The translations under genes and the position numbers were made by a program. A stretch of 64,000 nt of DNA from Rhyacophila brunnea (taxonomy: Eukaryota > Arthropoda > Insecta > Trichoptera > Rhyacophilidae), in NCBI GenBank assembly GCA_022495005.1, contig JAGYXB010000617.1, forward strand, positions 124,001-188,000. Reading direction: 5' to 3'. Numbering within the stretch: the first letter of the stretch is position 1; each line of letters begins with the position of its first letter. Shown here piece after piece: positions 24,601 through 52,345 of the stretch. The notes beneath the pieces were generated by a model that saw only the letters and a list, made by a program, of their open reading frames with translations, was not told the origin of the DNA and ran no database searches.

Positions 24601-26405
24601 CTCAAAATTAAATCATGTACAACGTGAATATGTTGATAAGTCTAAAAACGACAATTCTCAGGGCAGCTATTTGTACGTTTGGCTTTCTGTGTTAAATTTC
24701 AGTTTAAATGTTTTCATAAATTCTCAACAAACTAAAATTTTAAAAAATTCCTGATTTCCACAGAAAACCAACCTCACAAATGCTCTGAGAATTAATATTT
24801 TTAGACTTATCAACAAATTCACGCCATACCCGGATATTATTGGTTCTTGTCTGTTTAGTGGAAACTAGCGACAAACAAATTTTGAAAATAGCCGATATAC
24901 TGGATTATTTTTTAGGTTAAGTTGAATTCATGAATTTTGCCAAAATCAGCTATGAAAATTGCCACTGTTCCCGCCTGGCTTCCAGTATACCGAATGATTT
25001 ATAGCTCTTTAGATTTCGGCTGATAACACGTTTTATAAAATAATTTCGTTTGGCACTTAAATGGTTTTTGCAAAACACGGTCCAATTTCAAATGTTTGAA
25101 GTTTTGATGTACATAATATAAAAACAGTTTGGGGAGATGTCTTAAAATAATCAAAGAAGAAAATTAACAATCTATCAATAAAGTAGGAATTAACTAAAAA
25201 TAAATTTCGCTAATCACTGGAGACAAAAGTACGCCAATTTTATACAAATTAAATTCAACCGAGTGGATTTAACTAAAATAAAACCCTACATATTTCTTGA
25301 ACAATAGCATGTTTAAGAAAATTAATTCTCCAAATTACAAAGCGTCAACATTTAATAAAGCTGTCGGAAAGAATATAAAAAACCAATATATACTTAACTG
25401 CTCTAATAACAAGCCACTTCAATATTGCATGGTTGTATGTGATTTTTTTTATAAATGTTTACATTCAACACATTAGGTATAAAAATTTAAGATTATTGAA
25501 AAGGTTGTATTGTCGAACAAGAACTTCTTTGTTCACGCGTTAAAACTGTGAACTAACAATCCCCTCCGGTGCAGCTAATCGCACTTCCATTTTCAAATGA
25601 GAAACGCCTCCAAATTTATCATTTCATTTTACGCTCCCGTGGTGTACAGATCTATCAATTTACGTAATTTTAAACTTTTTATAATAAAAATGTGTCTAAA
25701 ACGATCAGGAGTGATGTTAGAATTATTATTAGTAAACTTTTGGTTTATGCGAGCCAAATACAAACGTGGCTCTAGCACGCGTTGCCACCATGAGAGGTAC
25801 GTCACTGAGAACTCTTCTGCATGTGAATAAAGTGACTTCCTGTTATTGCCAATGTCTTGTTGTACAATAAGTACAAGTTCATTCAACGTTTTCATCATTC
25901 AGTTAGACATAATATGTAGCATGTTTTCCTGTGTATTATAATATCATCATTGTTATTCTGAAAAAACGTTACATATAACCATGTAACATTGATACAGCAA
26001 ATGATTATTGAAAAGTGGTGTTCATGTTGTTTTAAATTTAGCAATAGCCTGATGAGTACTTATATCTAATAGTAACTTGTAATTTTTCATTTTGATTTCA
26101 GTATTATTTTTTAACTACAGACTGAATGAAAAATCTTTGGTTTTCAGTAATATGCAGTGTCGCATATACTTTAAGTGTTAATCGTATTATGTAGAAGCAG
26201 TGACTGGCTAGATACTTTTTTCAATATTCTACTTAAATGTTATGGAGTAGTCAATACATTTTTACCCGATTTTTTACATTATAATTATACACATTATCCA
26301 TCGCCTACTCGTATGCTGTTATGTCGTCTCTACCAGATTTTTGAGTATTTTACTATCTTCGAGATACAGGTCGTAGGCAAATTGTTACAAAACATATTAT
26401 GTGCC
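21670..26405. other. AT-rich DNA, no gene recognised
   Basis: Stop-rich in all frames. 24885-24965 shares about 80 bp with 48210-48312 (AAACAAATTTTGAAAATAG, then GATATACTG and TTTTGCCAAAATCAG). The 77- and 89-codon ORFs at 25597-25898 overlap on opposite strands and I do not recognise them. Confidence 0.45.
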
Positions 26406-26453
26406 AAAGTTAAATGGTGCTAAGTCAAATTTGACTTAGCACCTTTTAACTTT
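26406..26453. repeat. 48 bp palindrome
   Basis: Arms of 24 bp without loop, one mismatch: AAAGTTAAATGGTGCTAAGT... against its complement ending ...CTTTTAACTTT. No relation to a gene end is visible. Confidence 0.8.
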
Positions 26454-26872
26454 GCAACACGAAGATTAATATATCGCTTATAAATAAGAGTTATCGTTTA
26501 CGTAACGTAATTAACACTATATTCACGAAACGCTGCGTAAATTATAGAATACTTTATGGCATGGATGTACATAAGATATGATGCTTTAGAGTTTTACTTA
26601 TTTATTACGATAGGCAATAAGTCACTATTATATTATTACCTATTTACATATTTTCTTATACGACTTCCCGTTAATTTTTTTTTTTTTTGATTTTACATGA
26701 CCATCCATATTTACACAAAAAAATATTAAAAGTTATAAATGAGATCACATGAATGTCATAAAAATAAATGTTACATCAAATAAAATCAACAAATTTATAC
26801 ACTTTGGCACAATGAAGCATTACTCTCAATCTGTTGCGGTGAAACAGAAAATAGTGCCATTTCGAATGACAA

Positions 26873-26990
26873 GTCGCGAGTGCAGAACTACAAGGTTCTA
26901 AGTGTTTATTTTTGGAACTTAGAATACTAATTCATTGTTAGGTGTTTGTCAAAAATAAACACTTAGAACATTATAGTATCAGGTTCACGA
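26873..26990. mobile_element. Short MITE, copy C
   Basis: Same family as 3917-4058, shorter: GCAGAACTACAAGGTTCTAA at the left and ACACTTAGAACATTATAGTA at the right, with a deleted middle. Confidence 0.75.
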
Positions 26991-27613
26991 AGTTATAACT
27001 ATTATTTATCTTAAAATACATAACTTAAAATCGGTGGTCTGAGTTTAATATTAAACCGACATAGTTAACCTAACTTTCATTTAGAAGATATGATGATGTA
27101 AATATAAAGCAGACTCCTCAACAAAACTTCAATTCTCACAATTACTCCCAAAATGCAAAGATCCAATAATATGTATAAAGAAAGTCCCGGAATTATGAAC
27201 AATATGTATTTTATGCGGACATCAAATCGTTAAACACATATATTGGGTCAACTTTCGTAAGTATGAAGACATTACCAATCTTTTTAGGAGATAGTGTCAT
27301 TGAAGTATTCAAGAACGATCCAAAACACATTACATACAATATAAATGTCCGAGAAAACTCACTTATCACTTCTATAAAATCGGGAGGCTGCCGTAATTCA
27401 CAATATCCATAAAGATTTTTCAGTATACATAATATATATAATAATTTTCATTAGTAGAGCACTTGTAACACTGATTACAAAATAATATTTGAAATACATG
27501 AACACGCTAAAAAACTATTTATTTCATAGTGAACTGATTGTAACATGAAAGAATATTTTTTTGAAAAGCTATAAGTTCCAGTAATAGAAAATACGTATGC
27601 ATATAATATTGCT

Positions 27614-27651
27614 TTTATTATGAAAATTTAACACGTTGTTTAGTTTTTATT
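27614..27651 (-). promoter_or_regulatory. Polyadenylation signals just after the ZSWIM stop
   Basis: On the minus strand AATAAA occurs at 27651-27646, only six bases after the stop codon, and again at 27619-27614. Which one is used cannot be told from sequence. If the first is used the 3' UTR would be only a few tens of bases. Confidence 0.45.
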
Positions 27652-27656
27652 CAATT

Positions 27657-44305
<16,649 letters not shown>

Positions 44306-44402
44306 TTATTAATCGAGATAGCATTTATTTGATATTCCATTGTACAATTGTACAACATTGATAGAGTGGCTGAGGGTAAAACGAGTACAAGTGACATAAT
44401 AT

Positions 44403-44768
44403 CAATGACATTATTAGTGGACAATGCACTCAATACAGTAGCTAGCAAGTAAATTCGCGCATAGCGACATTCGAACATGTATAGGTAGACGTTACGCAAT
44501 TTCCATTATGCGATATCACGCATCGGGAATTTATACCAATATCACCTATATTGTAATGGCGTTAGAACAGTGTTTCTAGTGTCAATGTTCATTTGAGCTA
44601 ACCCGTTCGAACCGAGCCATTCGGCAGACCCGACAAAAAGCATCGGGAATTTATAGCAATATCACCTTTATTGTAATGGCGTTAGAACAGATTATGCCAT
44701 TCGGCAGACCCGACAAAAAAGTGAGTGTCATTTTTTTTCCAGGTGCTTCGTCCATATTAATGTCATTG
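44403..44768. mobile_element. hAT MITE, copy 3, with 8 bp target duplication
   Basis: Same termini as copy 1 (CAATGACATTATTAGTGGAC here). Perfect flanks CATAATAT at 44395-44402 and 44769-44776. It lies just upstream of visible ZSWIM exon 1, in the upstream intron. Confidence 0.95.
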
Positions 44769-44786
44769 CATAATATACATAATCAC

Positions 44787-45702
44787 CAGTGGCGAAGACT
44801 CCATACTAGGCGATTATTTAAAGCCTACCTTCATAAGATTTTTTTTTTTATTTTCATGTTGACGTATTTATATAATCACAAATTAATAATAATATATTCA
44901 ATATGCCCAAAGACATCTATCGTATAATTGTCATTATTTTACGATCTTTTCCCATATTTCAATAAGCACCATCTATGGCATCTCTCGAAAGTTTAAAAAA
45001 ATAGAACACACCGCGTTTCGCTTCACATATTGTATAGGATTATTTTCGCGTGAATTTACGGGTTTTTCAATATGAAGTTTTTTCTCATTATTTCAAAATG
45101 TCTGGCGTCCCGCATACAAATGTATAAGCTGTTTCGTTAGCGCTTACGTCGCGAGAGCACGTTTATTCAAAATAATTAATAAGAAGATAATTTAAAAAAT
45201 AATTTCTATGGGATTCAATCACATAAATATGTATTGATTGTTGTTAAAAATATAAAATAATTTATTTCATAATTTTTATTTATTTATTTATTAGTTCACT
45301 CGTTAGACAATTTAGATATCTGATATTGTACCTACCTAAGTCTGTGTTTAAAATATAGAAGTATTTTAAAATGTCTAGTTTTACGGGTTAAATTATAAAT
45401 TGTTATGGAACATAATATATATACAACAACGGGTATTTTCATAGATGATAATAATATGATATATATTTTGAGCGTATGTTACGTTTATAAATGTTTAGGA
45501 AAATACATAAGTAATTCAAACTAATTGCTTATTTTTATGAAATAATTATAACAAACCAATTAATCTTTTGAAATTTCTTCGTTTTAGCGTACCTATTCAT
45601 CAGTAGTAATATTGGGTTATCTTCTTATTTCCCGCAAATATATCTGACAATCATGGTTACTCCCACAGCCTACCTCTTTCAAAAAGTCACCCTTCGCCAC
45701 TG
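44787..45702. mobile_element. 916 bp non-autonomous hAT element
   Basis: Ends CAGTGGCGAAGACT and CCTTCGCCACTG. Perfect flanks ATAATCAC at 44779-44786 and 45703-45710. The inside is very AT-rich with no ORF. It begins 18 bp after the end of hAT MITE copy 3. Confidence 0.9.
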
Positions 45703-45710
45703 ATAATCAC

Positions 45711-46433
45711 AAAAAGTGAGAGATGCAATTTTCACATCACCACAAAACAGGATTTAAACATGTAACTTTGTATGAAAAAATATTATATTTTATTCCTAAC
45801 AATGAATTGCATTCCATAGTCTGAGTCGCCCCCTTCGAACATTAAAAACAAAAAACTATATACTCAATATTTTCTTCTTGGAATAGTAATAATGGATCAT
45901 TTAAGAACAATAACCTCATTCACAGAATGTTGAACTTTACAAATGTATATTTAACTTCGAAATCAATTTACTCATTTTAGTCATAGGTACTTGTATAAAT
46001 TTAATCCTCCTACCTCAACCATCAAAGATAAAAAAAATCATATAATTTCAAAAGTTATCAGTAGGCACAGTTTTAAAATCCACATGGCCATTCTAAAACG
46101 ACAGAAGTCCCATTATTCTCATCTCAATTTCTGCCTAAGGAAGATGTTCCATTACAACATGGTTTCATATTATGCTTTAAAGATATGTACCTACCTACTA
46201 TAAATTAATCCTGACATTTTTTCCGGGGCAAGAAAGTAAATTTCTTAACCACTGTGTCAGACGTTATGCTCTCTATTGTTTTTAATCACTAAAGTGGATG
46301 TTTTATCTTAATGAGCCATTGGCGGTCATATTATGTGTTTTGGACGCATCGACAAGAATGTTGACAGGTGGCACTGATACCTTGTATTTTTTTCCAGTAA
46401 GATAAGGTACCAACAAACAGTATGTTGATTTTT
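45711..46433. other. AT-rich DNA
   Basis: No feature recognised. The 70-codon ORF at 45991-46203 looks spurious. Confidence 0.45.
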
Positions 46434-46732
46434 AAGCAAATCTGGGTAAATGTGCCGCAGAGGTGGACATGAGATTTTACAACTTTCTTTTTAGACCAAA
46501 CCAAACCAAACCTAACCTAACCTAATCTAACCTACATTACCTGATATAATCTTAGTTTGTGATAATGGTGTATCAAAATGTATGAAAATTTCAAATTTTC
46601 AATTAACGATTATTAAGTCGAAAAACCGATGCGCCGACAGAAAAATGACATGGAATAAACTGTTTTCGTAAAAAAAAAAATATATAAATAAAAGCTCGTG
46701 TCCACCTCTGCGGCACAATTACCCAAATCTGG
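46434..46732. mobile_element. Inverted-repeat element of about 300 bp with telomere-like repeats inside
   Basis: The left arm reads TCTGGGTAA, TGTGCCGCAGAGGTGGACAT; the right arm is the inverse (TGTCCACCTCTGCGGCACA, then TTACCCAAATCTGG). Arms are about 35 bp. Inside, 46511-46533, lie four copies of CCTAA with one variant. No target duplication is clear. Confidence 0.7.
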
Positions 46733-47804
46733 TAGAATATTTTAGCTTTATTATGAAAAATTGTATGCTGTTTGCGAAGCCAAAAAACACTAGATTAGCC
46801 AGATGAAAATTTTACAAGCTATAGGTAGATGCCTATTTAGAAATGCTAGAACTTGTAAAAAAAAAAAAATGCTTAGTTGGCAACACTGATCACCAGCACT
46901 TCAAAGTAAACAGATAGTTTGGCTAACATTTGGAAAATATCAGGTTCGTTTAAAAATTATGTTTATTTCTTATTATCTCGTTAAAATATATTTCTAGCAT
47001 TTATTTTTATTACAGTCCCTGTTTTCGATTGGAACACTACGGCCCGATATTATTAATTAATACTAAAAGTTAAATGTGACCTATCAAAAGTCAGAAAAGT
47101 TTGCCGACCCCTAGGTTAGATGACAATTTGTCATTTTACTATTCACTGTTACCCAATTTGCATAATCGCCATATTATTGAGGGCACGATAAATTAAATTA
47201 AACAGAACGCGATACTTCCATTATTTTCCTTTATAGCGAAAATACCCGAAATAATGATGGTTTGGAATTTTTATAATATTAATAAAATAGACGTGCATGC
47301 TTTTTTTTATACAAAAAAAACTAAAGTCATCATTTATTATCATCATTACAGTTAGGCGGCCATTATTTTTAAATTGCACATTAAAACGCAAATTTTATAG
47401 ATTCACTCAAGCATAAAAAAAAACTTTTCCTGGCCGCTTAGCGCAATAATAAAATATATAAAACGTCTAACCAGCGCGCGGCCCGTAGAGGCACACTACG
47501 TATTCACAATGTACTAAACTGAAAACGATGAGTTAAACTTCCTAAATTATAGATAAAGTTGAAACATTATTATGCCGAAATCGCCATTAATCAGACAAAA
47601 TAATTTAGTGTTGTAGTTTCTGTTCGGCGTTTATTAATAATGTTGCCAGCCGAAGTGGAAAATACATACACCAAGATACGTGAATCAAGTCGGCACCATA
47701 ATAATAATCTATCCGGAAACTTATACGTATGCAGTTCGCCGTATCAAACTTCGCCGTGAAATGTTGTATCAAAATATGTGGCCGTATATTAATAGCGTAC
47801 ATAA
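46733..47804. other. AT-rich DNA
   Basis: Nothing recognised. Confidence 0.45.
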
Positions 47805-48055
47805 GTGAAACGGCAAATAATTTTCAACTGCATGTGGAACGAAATTTCGGCCGCGTTGTCATTCGGAGAACGATAGTCGACCTGTTTGCACGTCAATTTG
47901 TTTTGTGATGGCGTCGGAGGAATATATTCTTAAATCGTGTAAAGATGACTAAAATACGTACCACATGTACTTGAAAAAGAAAACAAGTTAATGAATATAC
48001 TATTATTATTACGAATATAATAATAAACATAACATAAAAAGGACGCATATTGGAT
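47805..48055. repeat. 250 bp duplicated segment, copy 1
   Basis: Shares GTGAAACGGCAAATAATT, CGTCAATTTGTTTTGTGATG, TCTTAAATCGTGTAAAGATG and ACATAACAT..AA.GGACGCAT in the same order with 51455-51700. Non-coding; probably a dispersed mobile element. Confidence 0.8.
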
Positions 48056-49434
48056 TTTTATGACAAATTATATTTCGTTCGGCTCGCGTCATTTGCACAA
48101 TCCGCGCATCGCCTAGTCACGATCTTTTTATACCATGCCTCAGCTGAGGTATCAACCTCTTTAAAACACGGTTCTTGTCGGTATACACTTTACAGGAAGC
48201 CAGAAGCAAACAAATTTTGAAAATAGTCGATATACTGAATAATTTGTTAGGTTAGGTTAGGTTTTCATTCTTGAATTCATGGATTTTGCCAAAATCAGAT
48301 ATGAAAATTGAATTAATGTTCATATTGAATCTAATAAAATTGGAGACCGTATAGTACCTATACAGTCATCTCTTTCCGATAAGAAAGCTCACGGCGAACT
48401 GTGCTACGGTAAAAGGTTTTACGTACAATTAACATGTAACCTAATATGTTATAATATAGTACCCGCACTATAATTCTTTAAAAAAAATTGCGGGCTTCTT
48501 ACTGTGGGCGTGAAGATTTCTTTACATAATTTAGTACGTCCGTATTTTGTCAGTTATGTTTTATGTAAATTAATTAGAATAATTAATTTATTTTTGTTAA
48601 TAATTCTCGGTGCTCCTCTCTCACATGGACACTTTTATTAGAAACTCTCTGCATACTTCGAGTATTGGGCATCTTCGCCTGAGACATTCTTGAGATGCTT
48701 CACATGGGGCCTCGTGATACGCTTGATTAAGACCGAATGTGTTGCGGGGCGGGTTGGTTTGGAAGAAACTATTAGGTAGTACCTTACATGTGTTTTGTAG
48801 ATGGCAGCAAAATCACATCGACACATTCGACATATTGTAGCGATCGGATTTAGAGCTTTCGTATACGACTGAAAGGATGTATAAACGTGACGGGGTGAAA
48901 GAAAAGATGAGTTTTCTGAACACACGCATTCTATTAATTGTACTTGGATGTTTGTCTGTCACTGTGTGTTTTTCCGCCTTCTGAGTGGAATCTCTTCTCT
49001 TTAACGCAATAAAAAAAGTACATTTTTCGGAACTAAGTAGTATTTATACAGCGAGAATAATGCATATTTGTCGTACTATTTTGATTAACCCAGCTTGCAT
49101 ATTATAGGATCCACTTGAATCAAGTTACTTTACTATACTAAAGATGGATAAGAAAGCAGACGATACCCCATTTTTTCAAAAAGAAAAAAACGTTTTTAAT
49201 ATACATAAATAGCGCTGAGTTTTGGGAATAAATATTATACATTTTTAGTTTATAACATCAACCATTCATGTTTCAGTTTTAAAAAGCATTACCATTAATA
49301 ATAAATAATTGTAGATAAAGCTCCCTAAAATTTTTGAATGACCGTTTCATAATAAAAAAATATTTAAAATAATTACAAGATAAAAAGAACTTTTTATATA
49401 CAACGTTTTTAAATTTTCTGTTGAATCAATATGA
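48056..49434. other. Unassigned DNA
   Basis: 48210-48312 is shared with 24885-24965 and contains three TTAGG units (48248-48264). 48365-48425 is a weak relative of the repeat at 50328. The 95-codon minus ORF at 48638-48925 is not recognised. Confidence 0.45.
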
Positions 49435-49551
49435 TATTTCTATCAAGTACAAATTTTTTTGATCGTTTAAGCTTGTCAAGTCAAGTTTATATATTATAAA
49501 CTTGACTTGACAAGCTTAAACGATCAAAAAAATTTGTACTTGATAGAAATA
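49435..49551. repeat. Perfect 117 bp hairpin
   Basis: Arms 49435-49490 and 49496-49551 are exact reverse complements (56 bp) around ATATT. Arm text includes TATCAAGTACAAATTTTTTT and GATCGTTTAAGCTTGTCAAG. It would fold as a perfect stem in DNA or RNA of either strand. Confidence 0.95.
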
Positions 49552-50327
49552 CTGAATAATGAAGTGTCTTTTCATATTGATTTCCATAGTAACGCACGTA
49601 TATATTATTTAATAATTTAGTTGCTAGGACCCCTAGCAACCAATAATGGTATCGAAATAACTTTTTATATAAAACAGAATTAACTAAAAATGAATTCAAT
49701 TCTACTTAAAGATGGCTAAAAGTATTAAAAAATGCATTGGCATCGTGTTCTGATATATTCTAAAAGTTTCAAGTGTCTAGCTAGTCGGGAAGTTAGTAAA
49801 AAATTGATTGCAAGATTTTTACTGGATAAACAACCACCGGACAAACAAGAATACGAGCTAAGAAAAACGTGGTAAATAAAAATAAAAAAATATATAAATC
49901 GAAGTTATATAATGTTAACGTGGAAATTTTGCCGCAAATTGATTACCAGCCTGCCTCACCATATCTTTTCACCATACTTGCCTGCTTCACCATACTTTCA
50001 TATAACCTGCCGCCCCTAGGTAGGTACCTACCTACATATATTTAAGATTTTTCTGAAAAAGCTATAATTGACAGTAATATAGTTACCGTTCGATTTAAAA
50101 ATTGATGGTTACATATTGTAAATTGTCCGTATTACATTTCGCATTTTCACAGTTCACCGTGAGCTGTCGTGCCAGAAGAAGTGGCCATGTAGTATTAAGA
50201 ATAAAAATTATAACGCGTTGTCTGTGAAGACCGTAATGTTCCAATTGTATTAGATTCAATAAGAAAAATCAATTTGATATTGATTGATTTCAAATATCTG
50301 ATACTTACGAGAACCTACCAGTATTCT
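49552..50327. other. AT-rich DNA
   Basis: Nothing recognised. Confidence 0.45.
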
Positions 50328-50490
50328 ATATAAATATATACGATATGATTGAATTTCTAATTTACTTACCTGCCTATTTTCTTCTGTATTTCCCGTGTAT
50401 TCCTTGACATGAATTTGATCTCAATGCTGTACGGCCATCGGTTTCTGATACAACAGCTAACGGTGAACTGTGATATGGCCAACTGCATGC
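50328..50490. repeat. Dispersed repeat, copy 1
   Basis: Shares TATAAATATATACGAT, TTTCTAATTTACTTACCT, TTTCTGATACAACAGCT and following text with 52139-52345. A weaker relative lies at about 50610-50705 (CTCAATGCTATACCGCCATC). Confidence 0.7.
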
Positions 50491-50750
50491 GTAAAATTAC
50501 ACATGGTCCAGGTTTTGTTTTTGTCGATTTTAAATTAGGAATGCCATCAGATATTTGATATCAATCAATCGTTCTTATTGAGTCTAATAAAACTGAAACG
50601 TTAGGATACTGTCTGCGATGCTTCACGAGCAACGCGTATTTCCTTATCTCAATGCTATACCGCCATCTCGTTCCGGCAACTGTGATACGGCGAAATGTAA
50701 TAATACATACAATAATTATTTACATGTGACCACAGAACAGATAATAATAA

Positions 50751-50815
50751 CAGACCCGACAATAAAGTGAGTATCATTTTCTTTTCCAGATGATTCGTCC
50801 ATATTAATGTCATTG
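50751..50815. mobile_element. hAT MITE fragment (right end only)
   Basis: CAGACCCGACAATAAAGTGA to ATATTAATGTCATTG equals the last 65 bp of the MITE at 32411. The left part is missing. Confidence 0.85.
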
Positions 50816-51454
50816 AACATGATAAAAAATACTGTATAAAAAATGGGGCGACATTTTTGCGCTGCCTAGGTGGCGGCATTTTGTCTAGGAACGTCACTGC
50901 GTATATAACAATCAAAGTAATAATTATTGATAAATTTTGCGTAGGTAATCAGTAATCACACTGAATATGTCAGGTAAAACCGATCTCCGCTCAACTTATT
51001 CGATTTAGTAAGTGAAACATTGTACTTTTTAGTGCTTTAAATAAAATGAAATAATGTAGGTAACGGGTAAACACGTAAATGCGACTTAACAAATACAGTT
51101 TTACCGGTTTATCACACCTGCGTACCATAAACGTAAATTTACACTAGATTAGCGGCTGGAACACACCGACTCTCTTTATTTTATCATTTAGATATATTTA
51201 GAATATTTATTTAGAAAGAGGCACATATTTAACGGCTACGAGTTAGAAAAATCGCATCTCAAAATATCACAATATCCGCTAAGTATTAAGAGTAAGTAAG
51301 TATACATTATAATATATTGTTGTAGATTAACTTAAATTCTGACTAACCAATCCATAATAGTTTAGGTATGCATGCTGTGGACGATTCGACAAAACTACAT
51401 ATGATTACAGATGGTGTTTGTTGGTTTTATTAAATTCATTAAGACGGTACTTCA
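50816..51454. other. AT-rich DNA
   Basis: Nothing recognised. Confidence 0.45.
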
Positions 51455-51700
51455 GTGAAACGGCAAATAATTGTCAACTATAGGTGCGACGAAATTTCGG
51501 ATTCGTTGGCAATCGGAGAGCGAAAGTCGAGCTGTGAACACGTCAATTTGTTTTGTGATGGCGACGGGGGAATTAATTCTTAAATCGTGTAAAGATGACT
51601 AAAAAACGTTACCCATTTACTTGAAAAAGAAAACATGTCAATGAATATATTATTATTATTAGTAAATAGAACAATAAACATAACATTAAATGGACGCATG
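51455..51700. repeat. 250 bp duplicated segment, copy 2
   Basis: Counterpart of 47805-48055 with about 10 percent differences by eye. Beyond 51700, CCCCAGCTGAAGTAT also recalls 48137, but the intervening DNA differs. Confidence 0.8.
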
Positions 51701-51805
51701 TTGACTTCCGTGCCCCAGCTGAAGTATAGCCTTAAGCCCTTCTCACCAAACCAGAATCGATGAAAACATTCTTCAAATATAATATAATTCGGAATTTTAT
51801 ATAAA

Positions 51806-52140
51806 TATCATCATCATCAATCAGCCTGGGTCAATCTGCTGGATGAAGACCTCCCTTAGCTCCCTCCACTCTTCTTGGTCCCTAGTTGTTTGCTGCCACG
51901 CATATCCACCGAACTTTATCTATCGTTTTTAGGCGTTTAGTGCCCCTTCGATACTACTGTATGACAAGCATTTGTTCAGCGGTTGTCTACTCGCCGAGCG
52001 ACATGACCAGCCCGTTGTCATTTCATCTGCTTAGCGACCTCTATCACATCGCGTACTATCGTCTGCTTCCTCATCCACCGGTTTTTTTGCGATCTTTACG
52101 CGTTATGCCCAACATGAACCTTTCCATGCCACGTTGGCAT
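51806..52140 (-). mobile_element. RTE-type LINE, 3' fragment
   Basis: On the minus strand, across frames, one reads MERFMLGITRKDRKK, VIEVAKQMK, RAGHVARRVDNR, then a Trp-rich end. This is the C-terminal pattern of RTE-like reverse transcriptases (MERAMLGVTLRDRI, AKRLKWQWAGHVARR). It ends in a TGATGATGAT tail (ATCATCATCATC on plus, 51806-51817), usual for RTE. It holds several stops and frameshifts. The plus-strand ORF 51886-52254 is its shadow. Confidence 0.7.
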
Positions 52141-52345
52141 ATAAATATATACGATAATATGATTTCATTTCTAATTTACTTACTTACCTTAATTTCTCTG
52201 TTTATTGGTTGTATTCTTGTGGTTTTTGCATATATTTTGAAATGTTGTATTTAGACATGAATTTTATCTCAATATTATACAACTATGTATCTATTTCTGA
52301 TACAACAGCTTGCAATGAACTATACGGCTAACTACATAAATGTAT
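52139..52345. repeat. Dispersed repeat, copy 2
   Basis: Counterpart of 50328-50490. It starts where the RTE fragment ends. Confidence 0.7.

Larger units (their letters stand above)
26454..27656. other. DNA downstream of the ZSWIM gene
   Basis: Apart from the MITE at 26873-26990 nothing is recognised. The last bases (27614-27656) hold the poly(A) signals of ZSWIM. Confidence 0.45.

Noticed and set aside
48638..48925. Minus-strand ORF with a text like DFAAIYKTHVRYYL, which recalls CR1-type LINEs
   Set aside because: Only a few residues match from memory and the rest does not continue the family pattern.
51886..52254. 122-codon plus-strand ORF with hydrophobic end
   Set aside because: It lies antisense to an RTE LINE fragment and runs into a dispersed repeat.
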